From contig NZ_KZ119600.1 in the NCBI RefSeq assembly GCF_002153425.1, positions 152,593-216,592 on the forward strand: a stretch of 64,000 nt of DNA. Direction: 5' to 3'. The position numbers and the translations under genes are program-made. This stretch comes from Litchfieldia alkalitelluris. Lineage in GTDB: Bacteria > Bacillota > Bacilli > Bacillales > Salisediminibacteriaceae. Positions within the stretch are counted from its first letter, which is position 1. Each line of letters starts with the position of its first letter. Shown in pieces: positions 9,371 to 17,097 of this stretch. Under the pieces are notes generated by a model, which was not told the origin of the DNA, made no database searches, and saw nothing but the letters and a program-made list of their open reading frames with translations.

Positions 9371-9507
9371 CGAATGGTAAATTGTTTTGAAATCGAAAAA
9401 CGTTTTCGGCCTCGAAAGCATTGTATTACATCAGGCATCAGGCATGAAATGGTTTTACGGTATTCAAAGATTTAACTTTTCTATTTATTTTTAAGGAGGC
9501 CGTTAAC

Positions 9508-9705
9508 ATGACAGGCAAAGTAAAATGGTTTAACTCAGAAAAAGGTTTTGGATTTATCGAGCGTGAAGGTGGAGACGACGTATTCGTACACTTCTCTGCA
9601 ATCCAAGGAGAAGGATTCAAAACTTTAGAAGAAGGTCAAGATGTTGAATTTGATATCGTAGATGGCGACCGTGGCCCACAAGCTTCTAACGTTGTTAAGC
9701 TATAA
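9508..9705 (+). CDS. csp: Cold shock protein, CspA/CspB family
   Basis: A 65-aa single cold-shock (OB-fold) domain that binds single-stranded nucleic acid and melts mRNA structure. It has the two RNA-binding motifs: KGFGFIER (RNP1, residues 15-22) and VFVHF (RNP2, 28-32), and the [15 protein letters not shown] start typical of the family. AAGGAGG lies before the ATG. A 130-nt leader and a terminator (9737-9768) frame it as a single-gene unit. Which Bacillus paralogue (cspB/C/D) it matches cannot be told from sequence alone. Confidence 0.95.
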   Translation: MTGKVKWFNSEKGFGFIEREGGDDVFVHFSAIQGEGFKTLEEGQDVEFDIVDGDRGPQASNVVKL

Positions 9706-9736
9706 TTCAAACACTAACCTAAATATATAATTAAAC

Positions 9737-9769
9737 AAAGGTCTGCTCCTAATGGGGTAGACCTTTTCT
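9737..9769 (+). terminator. Terminator of csp
   Basis: AAAGGTCT-G-CTCC pairs with GGGG-T-AGACCTTTT, followed by CT. Confidence 0.85.
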
Positions 9770-9802
9770 AATACTACATACATTTGCAAAGGGGTGTAAC
9801 TA

Positions 9803-10693
9803 GTGGAAGGAAACAAATCGCATAAAAGTTTTGAGAGAAGAATATCTGGTGTGCATGGTGAAAAGGGTAAAGAGTGGCTACGTAAACTCCCAAACATTCT
9901 TAATGAGGCAGAGACTAGGTTTGATATATCCATTGGTACACCATTTGATTTGTCATATAATTATGTCACACGTGCTTTCTTAAAAGATACGTATGAACCT
10001 TGTGTTTTGAAATTAGGAGTTGACGGTAAGGAATTCTTAACTGAAGTAAAAACTTTAGAAAAGTTTCGTGGGCAAGGGTATGTACAGTTAATTGATAAAG
10101 AAGAAGAATTACGTGCGTTTTTACTATCTTACAAAGAAGGAGATACTCCACCATTAGATGATGTTGAGGCAATATCATCTGTAATGAAGAGATCCCCTAA
10201 AATAAAAACAGATATTGAAATTTTTCCAACAATAGAGGAGCAATTTCATAGTCTTCAAAAGTATAGAAACTCAAAAGACTTATATGAAAAGGGTTATGTA
10301 AACGAAGCGTTATTAAGAAAAGCCGAAGATATGATAGAAGTGTTGTTAAATAGCGAGACGGAAAAAGTACTCTTGCATGGTGACCTTCATGCTGGAAATA
10401 TTATATATGATGGTGAGCGTTACACAGCCATTGACCCTAAGGGAGTCGTGGGGGAACTTGCTTTTGAACCAGCACAGTTCTTTTTAAATGCTCCAATTTC
10501 ACTATTAAAGGATGAAAAGATAGTAAATAAGTGGCTATTATTCTTTAAAGAAAATAATCACCTCGACCCTGATAGAGTTATCCAGTATGCATTTTGTAAA
10601 GCTGTCTTATCATTAGTTTGGCTTGTGGAAGATAACGACCCTAATTGGGAAGAGGGGGTTGAATATGCTAAGGTTATTGAAATGCATGTATAG
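9803..10693 (+). CDS. Aminoglycoside/hydroxyurea phosphotransferase-like kinase (APH(6) type)
   Basis: A 296-aa kinase-fold protein. The catalytic loop is LLHGDLHAGNII (about 193-204) and the metal-binding site DPKGVVGE (about 212-219); the 'AIDPKGVVGELAFEPAQFF' wording is typical of the APH(6)/hydroxyurea kinase family that includes streptomycin 6-phosphotransferase StrB. The ATP-binding N-lobe lysine is likely in 'PCVLKLGV'. GTG start with AAAGGGG 8 nt upstream. Surroundings show no resistance cassette, so it looks like a chromosomal, perhaps intrinsic, enzyme. Its real substrate is not shown by the sequence; it could be a general small-molecule kinase. Confidence 0.75.
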   Translation: MEGNKSHKSFERRISGVHGEKGKEWLRKLPNILNEAETRFDISIGTPFDLSYNYVTRAFLKDTYEPCVLKLGVDGKEFLTEVKTLEKFRGQGYVQLIDKEEELRAFLLSYKEGDTPPLDDVEAISSVMKRSPKIKTDIEIFPTIEEQFHSLQKYRNSKDLYEKGYVNEALLRKAEDMIEVLLNSETEKVLLHGDLHAGNIIYDGERYTAIDPKGVVGELAFEPAQFFLNAPISLLKDEKIVNKWLLFFKENNHLDPDRVIQYAFCKAVLSLVWLVEDNDPNWEEGVEYAKVIEMHV

Positions 10694-10745
10694 GAGGCTG
10701 TTCTCAAGAATTATATTTTTATGGCAATTGTAAAAAAGGGATGAG

Positions 10746-11171
10746 ATGTTCTTCATGAAAAAACATGGATTAATTATATTAAGTATTTTTATCGGAGGCG
10801 CCATAGGGACTATGTTTCGCTATTTCATTAACTTACACTTCCTCGGAGTTGGTGGCGTGATTTTTCCTTTTGGAACCCTTATTGAAAATCTTGTTGGAAG
10901 CTTCCTTCTTGGAGCATTAACGGGATATATAGTCGCAAAAAAGTTACCAGCTTTTTTAGAAAAAGGAATAGGTGTAGGTTTTTGTGGAGGATTTACAACA
11001 ATGTCTACCTTGGCAGCAGACACTGTTTTTTTAAGTAGTGCGGCAATTTCCTGGCATGTAATGGTATACATAATCGCCTCCTTATTTGGAGGCATATTAT
11101 TAGCTCTCCTAGGGCTCACTCTTACCCAAGCATATAATAAAAAGAGCTTGAGAAGGGAAGGGTTCGAATGA
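10746..11171 (+). CDS. crcB: Fluoride channel subunit CrcB/Fluc (first of pair)
   Basis: A 141-aa four-helix membrane protein of the CrcB/Fluc family, which exports fluoride. The family motifs GGAIGTMFRYF (about 17-27), the N in 'IENLVGSFLLG' and 'GFCGGFTTMSTL' (about 79-90) are all present. It overlaps the next crcB by 4 nt (ATGA), and such pairs usually form an antiparallel heterodimer. Start chosen 5 nt after AAGGG; ATG 10755 is possible. I see no fluoride riboswitch motif in the short 52-bp gap upstream. Confidence 0.9.
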   Translation: MFFMKKHGLIILSIFIGGAIGTMFRYFINLHFLGVGGVIFPFGTLIENLVGSFLLGALTGYIVAKKLPAFLEKGIGVGFCGGFTTMSTLAADTVFLSSAAISWHVMVYIIASLFGGILLALLGLTLTQAYNKKSLRREGFE

Positions 11172-11545
11172 ATTTAATAATCGTTGCAATTGGTGGAGGT
11201 TTAGGGGCTGTTATACGTTATATTTTAGGAATATGGATAAAGGATAAAACAAAGGAGAGGGCTATTCCAACGGCAATGCTTGTAGTAAATGTGGTAGGAG
11301 CGTTTGGGCTTGGGTATTTTTTAAGTAGCTTTTATGGCGAAATTCCAGTAAATGCATATGACGAGAGGCCTTTTCTTATAATTGGTATTGGTTTTTTTGG
11401 CGCGTTTACGACCTTCTCTACCTTTAGTGTTGAAGCAGTTACGTTAATGCAGAAAAAGAAATGGGGTGCATTGACCACTTATGTTTTGTTGAGTATAGGT
11501 GGAAGTGTCTTAACATTTCTCATAGGATTCTACCTAGGGTTGTAA
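11168..11545 (+). CDS. crcB: Fluoride channel subunit CrcB/Fluc (second of pair)
   Basis: A 125-aa partner of the previous gene, translated through an ATGA overlap. It has 'GGGLGAVIRYILG', 'NVVGAFGLGYF' and 'GFFGAFTTFSTFSVEAV', where the F-T-T-F-S-T track lines the fluoride pore and Na+ site in known Fluc channels. The two subunits differ in loop charge, as expected for a dual-gene heterodimer with opposite membrane orientation. Located in the membrane. Confidence 0.9.
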   Translation: MNLIIVAIGGGLGAVIRYILGIWIKDKTKERAIPTAMLVVNVVGAFGLGYFLSSFYGEIPVNAYDERPFLIIGIGFFGAFTTFSTFSVEAVTLMQKKKWGALTTYVLLSIGGSVLTFLIGFYLGL

Positions 11546-11574
11546 CAGGAAAGTCCTTTCTTAATAATTTCATT

Positions 11575-11589
11575 GGACTCACTCGGACC
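11575..11589 (-). repeat. Array boundary motif GGTCCRARTGRGTCC (copy 1)
   Basis: Reverse strand reads GGTCCGAGTGAGTCC, next to repeat family A. The same 15-mer pattern ends the family B arrays at 20802-20816 and 41162-41176 in the same array-relative orientation. Confidence 0.6.
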
Positions 11590-11628
11590 AATAGAATGAA
11601 GGAAGCTGCAACAAGGGTTGATGTAACT

Positions 11629-11822
11629 ATAAGGGGAGAAACTACCCCTATTAAAGAAATGGCACTGAAAATAGTTTAAATAGATGGAGAAATTCCCCCT
11701 ATGACTCAAATAAACATGATAATTTGATTTTTGTGTATCCTTAAAGGGAAAACTTACCCTTATTTATGCCAATCTAGCAATATTCTAGAGTTTAAAGGGA
11801 AAGTCTCCCCTTATCTAAACTA
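11629..11822. repeat. Intergenic repeat array, family A (4 units)
   Basis: Four units begin near 11630, 11681, 11742 and 11793 (steps 51, 61, 51). Each is an imperfect inverted repeat of the type TAAGGGGAGAAACTACCCCT, with AT-rich spacers. The 11546-11986 gap contains only this array, the boundary motif and the terminator of the next gene. Confidence 0.7.
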
Positions 11823-11936
11823 AAGATAAGGTTCTTCACGTTGGGGGTTCTCTTTCAAGTGGTGTGAGTGGATCAATGGTTGTTGCTTAGAAGTAATAAT
11901 CATTGTTTTATCAGGGTAGCTTTTAGCTTATTAAAT

Positions 11937-11974
11937 AAAAAGGTGCGAGCCAAAAATTAGGCCCGCACCTTTTC
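11937..11974 (-). terminator. Terminator of the BCCT carrier gene
   Basis: On the reverse strand, AAAAGGTGCGGGCC pairs with GGCTCGCACCTTTTT, then a T-rich tail. Confidence 0.85.
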
Positions 11975-11986
11975 CTTCAATACTTA

Positions 11987-13855
11987 TTATTTCTTATCAT
12001 CTTTTTTCTCAGACGTGGAATCATCCTTAGGTGGGTCTAAGTCACCATTTAATTGATCACCTAAGTCATCCCGCAGATCTTCATATATTTTCTCTTTAAA
12101 TTCTTCATACACTTCTTCTCTTATTTCATCGTATACTTCTTCTTTAAAGTCGTCATATACTTCCTCTTTAAATTCCTCGTATACCTCTTCTTTTACCTGT
12201 TCGGCAACTTCCCCTCTAATTTCATCATACACTTCTTCTTTTACATCATCATACATGTTTTCCTTCATCTTATCGTACATTTCACTGTGTACTTCTTTTT
12301 TCATTTTCTTCGTTCGCTTACGAACAGTCCACAGTTGTTCTGCCTTCATGTCTCTCCCCATCATCATCAGTAAGGAGAAGATCATGGCGACCATGATGAT
12401 GGCAAATGGAAGGGCAGCGACAATGGAGGCTGTCTGAAGTCCTTCTAATCCACCACTCCAAAGAAGGACACTGGCAGTACCTGCAATAAGGAAGCCCCAA
12501 ACGACTTTTATGATGAGTTTAGGATCTAAACTTCCGTCACTAGATAATGCTGCTAAAACATAGGAAGCAGAATCTGCCGATGTGATGAAAAATATTAAAA
12601 TTAATAGGATGGAAAGGATGCTCATTATAAAGCCTAATGGAAGCTCAGCCAGCGTAACAAATAGAGCGACTTCCACATTACTCTGAACAAGATGTCCGAT
12701 TTGTTCGTTACCATCCATAATCATATTTAATGCCGTACCACCAAAAGCAGTAAACCATATTGCAGCAAGAATAGACGGTACGATTAACACACCTGCAACA
12801 AATTCACGGATCGTCCTTCCCCTAGAGATCCTTGCAATGAAAATACCCATAAACGGTGCCCAAGAGATATGCCAAGCCCAGAAGAAGATGGTGTTTGCGC
12901 CAAGCCAAGCGCCGTCATCGAAAGGATTCAAGTCGAGACTCATATGAACGACATTATAAATGTAATCCCCAATCGTGGACACAACACCATTAAAAATAAA
13001 AATAGTAGGACCAACAATTACCATAAAGATAAGTAGAATAGCAGCAATAGTTAAATTTAATGTACTGAGTATCTTAATCCCTTTGTTAACCCCTGATGCT
13101 GCAGAAAAAATAAATAAAACAGTTACGATCGCAATAACGATAAAGTGGGTAAGTGATACATTTGGTATGTCTGTTAAGTGAGATAGACCACCAGAAATTT
13201 GTAATGCACTTAAACCAAAGGTTGTTGCTACCCCAGTGGAAGTAGCTAATACAGCTAGAACATCGATACCTTTACCAATAGGACCTCTAGTGTGGTCACC
13301 TATTAAAGGTTGGAATGCTGAACTAATTAAAGCTGGCTGGTCTTTTCTAAATTGAACATATGCCAAGGTTAAAGCAACTAATGAAAAAATCGCCCATGGG
13401 TGTAGTGCCCAATGGAAGACAGCATAACGGAGTCCTGCACTTGCCCTTACTTCGTCAGGAGATCCAATGTAATTTGGATGTGGATCCATAAAGTATAAAG
13501 CAGGTTCTGCAACTCCCCAGAATACGAAACCTACCCCAATTCCTGCTGAAAACAACATACCTAGCCAAGTGTAGAATTTGTATTCAGGACGTTCTCCTGG
13601 TTTTCCTAAGCGAAGCTTTCCAAAAGGGCTTATTGCTAAAAATAGTACGAATGCAATAAAGAATGCGGTGGAGAGCATATAGAACCAGCCAAAATTACTC
13701 AATGTGGATGCGAGGGCACTGTTCGAGAAAGATTCTAAAGATCCTGGTGATAAAGCCCCCCACAGCACGAATAATGCGACTAATGGAGCAGATATCCAAA
13801 AGACAATACTTTGTTTCTTTGTTTTATATTCATAATTGTTTTCCATAAAATTCAT
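11987..13855 (-). CDS. BCCT-family osmolyte transporter with octapeptide-repeat tail
   Basis: A 622-aa, 12-helix sodium-coupled carrier of the betaine/choline/carnitine family (OpuD/BetP type). It has AGIGVGFVFWGVAEP, FHWALHPWAIF and the signature FIARISRGRTIREF. In the TM8 aromatic box the usual WWISW reads WHISW (His 329) and the BetP Tyr197 position in TM4 is Phe, so substrate use may differ from glycine betaine. After TM12 comes a charged tail with about six 8-residue repeats of the form KEEVYDEF, likely helical or coiled-coil; C-terminal domains regulate BetP. The ATG has no strong site of its own but may be coupled to a 12-codon leader frame. Confidence 0.9.
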   Translation of the reverse strand: MNFMENNYEYKTKKQSIVFWISAPLVALFVLWGALSPGSLESFSNSALASTLSNFGWFYMLSTAFFIAFVLFLAISPFGKLRLGKPGERPEYKFYTWLGMLFSAGIGVGFVFWGVAEPALYFMDPHPNYIGSPDEVRASAGLRYAVFHWALHPWAIFSLVALTLAYVQFRKDQPALISSAFQPLIGDHTRGPIGKGIDVLAVLATSTGVATTFGLSALQISGGLSHLTDIPNVSLTHFIVIAIVTVLFIFSAASGVNKGIKILSTLNLTIAAILLIFMVIVGPTIFIFNGVVSTIGDYIYNVVHMSLDLNPFDDGAWLGANTIFFWAWHISWAPFMGIFIARISRGRTIREFVAGVLIVPSILAAIWFTAFGGTALNMIMDGNEQIGHLVQSNVEVALFVTLAELPLGFIMSILSILLILIFFITSADSASYVLAALSSDGSLDPKLIIKVVWGFLIAGTASVLLWSGGLEGLQTASIVAALPFAIIMVAMIFSLLMMMGRDMKAEQLWTVRKRTKKMKKEVHSEMYDKMKENMYDDVKEEVYDEIRGEVAEQVKEEVYEEFKEEVYDDFKEEVYDEIREEVYEEFKEKIYEDLRDDLGDQLNGDLDPPKDDSTSEKKDDKK

Positions 13856-13868
13856 CCGCAGTATACAT
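13830..13868 (-). CDS. Possible 12-aa leader peptide overlapping the BCCT start
   Basis: GGAGGAG sits about 10 nt before an ATG (13868) that opens a 12-codon frame (MYTADEFYGKQL) ending inside the first codons of the transporter gene, in another frame. The transporter's own ATG (13855) is 23 nt from that site and lacks a good one. This suggests translational coupling, but a chance frame or a mis-called start is equally possible. Confidence 0.3.
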   Translation of the reverse strand: MYTADEFYGKQL

Positions 13869-14080
13869 CCTGCAGATACTCCTCCTCTCTAACTTTAAAT
13901 CCATAAATATAGACTTTGTAGAAATAATGGTTTTTATTAATTCAAGTAACAAAGAGAAAACTTATGTATATTATTGGTCTTAAAAAGACAATGCTGTATT
14001 AATGGAAAAGTCCCTTGGCACAAGACCAAGGGCCCTTACTGTAACAACAATTACCCAAATTTATTTATTAATTTAGTGAT

Positions 14081-14650
14081 TTAAAGTTCACTATTTTCCA
14101 TTGCCTCAAGAAGCTTTTTCTTTTTTACTTCCCGTTCTAGATCATTTAGAAACTTTTCTAAACGTATTTGGAATTGTTCATCTAATTGCAAATCAGAATT
14201 CGTATCCTTTTTACTGATTGCAAATTGTTGGGGAATAACAAGACCATGGAGATTTCGAAAAACTAGTCGGAGATGGTTTACAGTATTCGTACCTGACTTC
14301 ACTCCGCCTGTCGTTGTTACTAAGCCGATAGGGGTGTTTTGAAATTCTTCAAACCCTAAAAAATCAAGGAAGTTTTTTAAGGCACCTGTATATGAACCAT
14401 GATATTCTGGGGAACCAACAATTACTCCGTCTGCATTTTTAAGATCTTGAGATACCTTCTCCAGTTGATTTGGGGTATCAAGGTCAGGAGCGAAAATAGG
14501 TAGTTGCAAATCTCTAACATTTAATATTTTGGCCGCAGAACCATTTTCATTAAGTTGTACTGCCATTTTATCTAACAGCTTTTTAGTGAAGGATTCACGA
14601 TTCATACTCCCATTAATTAAAATAATGGAATGCTTCGTATTTCCTATCAT
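14081..14650 (-). CDS. NADPH-dependent FMN reductase family protein
   Basis: A 189-aa flavodoxin-fold oxidoreductase (FMN_red family). It shows the phosphate-binding 'INGSMNRESFTKKLL' at the N-terminus and 'GSPEYHGSYTGALKNFLDFL' (about 80-99), the flavin-contacting segment. Such enzymes use NADPH to reduce FMN, quinones, azo dyes or chromate; the substrate here is unknown. Start at ATG 14650, 9 nt after GGAGGA on the reverse strand; the longer reading adds an implausible tail. It is divergent from csaA and stands alone. Confidence 0.82.
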   Translation of the reverse strand: MIGNTKHSIILINGSMNRESFTKKLLDKMAVQLNENGSAAKILNVRDLQLPIFAPDLDTPNQLEKVSQDLKNADGVIVGSPEYHGSYTGALKNFLDFLGFEEFQNTPIGLVTTTGGVKSGTNTVNHLRLVFRNLHGLVIPQQFAISKKDTNSDLQLDEQFQIRLEKFLNDLEREVKKKKLLEAMENSEL

Positions 14651-14802
14651 AATAAACGTCCTCCATTTTATAAAAAATCTAGTTGTTACATGATTAAAAA
14701 CCATTGATAATTATATCATATATAAGTAACCTGAATAAAAGTGACGGATTTTTTGTACATTATGACACAATTTAGTAAATTACTAGTTAAGAGGTGATAA
14801 TG

Positions 14803-15135
14803 ATGGCAACCATTGAAGATTTTTCAAAGCTTGATATTAGAGTTGGAACAGTAATGGAGGCAGAATCCTTTCCTGAAGCTAGAGTCCCTGCAATTAAATT
14901 AAAAATTGACTTTGGGGAAGAGGTGGGGCTAAAGCAAACTAGTGCACAAATAACAAAACGTTATGACCCCAGTGGCTTAATTGGACGGCAAGTAGTTGCA
15001 GTTGTGAATTTCCCACCAATTCGAATTGCCGGCTTTAAGTCAGAAGTACTTGTGCTTGGAGGAGTACCAGGACAGGGAGATGTCGTATTGTTAAACCTTG
15101 ATGAGAAGGTCCCAAATGGAACGAAAATTGGTTAA
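14803..15135 (+). CDS. csaA: CsaA, tRNA-binding-domain chaperone-like protein
   Basis: A 110-aa OB-fold protein with a single tRNA-binding domain, as at the C-terminus of methionyl-tRNA synthetases. B. subtilis CsaA binds tRNA and unfolded proteins and assists export. Motifs 'KLDIRVGTV', 'SAQITKRY' and 'VAVVNFPPIRIAGFKSEVL' are near-identical to the B. subtilis protein as I remember it, and the length is the same from ATG 14803 (GAGG 8 nt upstream). It is a single gene with a terminator at 15138. Confidence 0.93.
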   Translation: MATIEDFSKLDIRVGTVMEAESFPEARVPAIKLKIDFGEEVGLKQTSAQITKRYDPSGLIGRQVVAVVNFPPIRIAGFKSEVLVLGGVPGQGDVVLLNLDEKVPNGTKIG

Positions 15136-15137
15136 AC

Positions 15138-15188
15138 GAAAGCGTGGATGTGAGAAGTAGCTATTTCTCTGTCCACGCTTTTGTTTTT
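15138..15188 (+). terminator. Terminator of csaA
   Basis: AAAGCGTGGA pairs with TCCACGCTTTT around a 20-nt loop, followed by a T-rich run. It may also serve the convergent gene ending at 15198. Confidence 0.75.
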
Positions 15189-15197
15189 GTATTTGAT

Positions 15198-16094
15198 TTA
15201 CATACTTATTTTAAACATACTTGAATCAGCTAATTCATCATCTAAATAGACTTCCACTAAATATTCTCCAACTGAGGTCATGGGGTTACTCGCATTAATA
15301 AGATCAAGTGTTACTTTATCAGATGTGAAAAATGGATATTTCCTTTCTCTAATTTGCTCCCATTCCCCTGTATTAGTGTCGTTATAATAAAGAATTATTT
15401 TGAACTCTTTATCTCCAACAGGTTCATCACCGTGATACAATAGCATTATTTCAAAGTGAACATACTTCTCAAATATAGGCATCTCAGATTGGTTGGAAGA
15501 AGTATATGCACCTGCTTCTTCTTCATAAATGTGAATGCCATGCTGGGTAGGAGTTAACTCCCATAAATAGATCCAATGTAATGGTAGTAAGAGTAATAAG
15601 TAAAGAAGTACAGGTCCAATGATTCCGCTAATTATTGATCTTCCAGATTTGTTGAATAGTGGTGCCTTGTACTTGTTGGCTTCTGCATTTCGATTAACGT
15701 AGAGATAAACGCTTCTTCCATACATAGCATTTCCTTTTATACCAAAAAAGATGGCATTGATAACAGCTGCAGAGATATACCAAAAAGGAAGACGATCTAT
15801 AGGTAAAGAGGTATAATTAAGGAAGATGGGTGTTATTGTGTGCAATATTGCTGCAACTAGATAAAGGGAAAAGTATAGGACTAACCATGAATACAAATGG
15901 CGAGAAGCAAGCCAAAACGGCGCTAATATAAATGCAGACCAATTCCAACCAGAATTAGACAATGGTCGATGATGTTTTTGCCATCGTTCTAAATAATAAT
16001 TGCTGTTCGTTTGTATTTTTTGATTACAGTCATTAATAAAGTTCTCATCATGACGTACAAGCTGAGAGAATTGCTCGTTATTCACGTTATACAC
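15198..16094 (-). CDS. DUF2628-type membrane protein
   Basis: A 298-aa membrane protein. Its centre has the DUF2628 pattern: 'WNWSAFILAPFWLASRHLY', two TM helices, then 'GIKGNAMYGRSVYLYV'. A further helix (about 152-172) precedes a C-terminal extracytoplasmic domain of about 120 residues that reads as a beta-sandwich ('VHFEIMLLYHGDEPVGDKEF', ending 'DSSMFKIS'). The function of the family is not known to me. The start is uncertain: GTG 16094 or GTG 16085, both with weak ribosome sites. It is divergent from the lipoprotein gene at 16149. Confidence 0.7.
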   Translation of the reverse strand: MYNVNNEQFSQLVRHDENFINDCNQKIQTNSNYYLERWQKHHRPLSNSGWNWSAFILAPFWLASRHLYSWLVLYFSLYLVAAILHTITPIFLNYTSLPIDRLPFWYISAAVINAIFFGIKGNAMYGRSVYLYVNRNAEANKYKAPLFNKSGRSIISGIIGPVLLYLLLLLPLHWIYLWELTPTQHGIHIYEEEAGAYTSSNQSEMPIFEKYVHFEIMLLYHGDEPVGDKEFKIILYYNDTNTGEWEQIRERKYPFFTSDKVTLDLINASNPMTSVGEYLVEVYLDDELADSSMFKISM

Positions 16095-16148
16095 CTGCCA
16101 TTCCGTATTTGTAAATTTTAATCAAACGTTTATTTAGGAGTGAGTCAT

Positions 16149-16781
16149 TTGAATAGATTTTCTTTATTTTCACGAATAAAGCTTACCATCCTTTTCTTGA
16201 TAATAGTTAGTTTTACATTTGCTTGTCAATCAGAAGGGGCTGTTGAACCGGACGAAGTAGTTGCGGAATACATACATACCGATTTTAGTTATTCTCCTTT
16301 CCAATATCCAGAGGACTGGGAGTTAGTTGCTGTCTCATCAGATGTACAACTCCTTTACCAGGACTGGGACGAGCCTGAGAAGCATCGTTATGCAGACGTT
16401 CCGTATAGATATGGTTTTACATTTGGGGAAAAAGCGGAAGAAAATGTAGTCACAGAAGAGGAATTAGAGACATTTAATGAAGATAAAGCTTTAATGGGAG
16501 AAACGACTAGGCAGCACTATTACCATACTTATTATCAACACTATGGCAATCTTCATTTGAGTAAAAATGGTTTTATACGTCTTGTCTCCCAGCATGAAAC
16601 AGGCGAAGAATGGGTTATTAATGGGGAAGAATTTCGAGTATTACGTGATGGAAATGAGTGGGTTGTTAATTGGTTTAAAAACGGCACGTACTATGATTTA
16701 ATCGTTCTTGGAGAAGCTGGAATTAGCGATGAAGAAAACTTTGAGGAATTACTTGAATTTATGTTTTTGCAAGGATTATAA
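16149..16781 (+). CDS. Putative lipoprotein, unknown function
   Basis: A 210-aa exported protein. Residues 1-28 form a basic-hydrophobic signal sequence ending FTFAC-Q, an acceptable though not ideal lipobox. The mature part is acidic and aromatic, with 'PFQYPEDWELVAVS' and 'GEEWVINGEEFRVLRDGNEWVV', resembling small beta-rich surface proteins. I do not recognise the family. A TTG start at 16149 with AGGAG 8 nt upstream is preferred to the GTG at 16140, which would sit on the ribosome site. Confidence 0.6.
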   Translation: MNRFSLFSRIKLTILFLIIVSFTFACQSEGAVEPDEVVAEYIHTDFSYSPFQYPEDWELVAVSSDVQLLYQDWDEPEKHRYADVPYRYGFTFGEKAEENVVTEEELETFNEDKALMGETTRQHYYHTYYQHYGNLHLSKNGFIRLVSQHETGEEWVINGEEFRVLRDGNEWVVNWFKNGTYYDLIVLGEAGISDEENFEELLEFMFLQGL

Positions 16782-16790
16782 AATTTGCAC

Positions 16791-16819
16791 TTGATTTTGT
16801 AATAAGTATCCATTATGAT
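16791..16819 (+). promoter_or_regulatory. SigA promoter of argS
   Basis: TTGATT (16791-16796), 17-bp spacer, TATGAT (16814-16819), just upstream of the T-box leader. Confidence 0.7.
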
Positions 16820-16829
16820 AACTTTCAAT

Positions 16830-17065
16830 AACTTAGATCGATGAGGAAGAGAGTACGTACGTTGAGTCCTCCCAGCGAGTCGGGAATGGTGAGAGCCCGA
16901 TAGAAGGCAACATACGGAAGCGCACTTCTGAGATGTTTACTCGAACTTGTAGAACGAAAGTAGAGTGAAAACCGGTTGACGCCGTTATCTGTCAGGAAAG
17001 TGGTTTTTCAAACAGAGTGGTACCGCGGGATAAGCTCGTCTCTATATTAGAGGCGGGCTTTTGTG
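16830..17065 (+). ncRNA. T-box riboswitch, arginine specifier CGC
   Basis: A tRNA-sensing leader of argS. The T-box sequence AGAGTGGTACCGCGGGA lies at about 17015-17031. It precedes a terminator helix, AAGCTCGTCTCT/AGAGGCGGGCTTTT. In Stem I, GGAAG pairs with CTTC and CGTACGTTG pairs with CAACATACG; the 3' side of the loop between them reads GAAG-CGC-A, giving the arginine codon CGC followed by the usual purine. The 5' side shows the AGAGTA bulge motif. Uncharged tRNA-Arg should stabilise the antiterminator and raise argS expression. Notably the tRNA-Arg at 62564 has anticodon ACG, which reads CGC. Confidence 0.92.
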
Positions 17066-17097
17066 TATTTTTAAACTATATAAAGTAGGTGAATAAC

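Noticed and set aside
10694..10745. Fluoride riboswitch before crcB
   Set aside because: The gap is only 52 bp and lacks the GGNGAUGGC-type motif and pseudoknot.
11461..11679. 72-aa frame overlapping crcB end
   Set aside because: Shadow of crcB extended into repeat family A.
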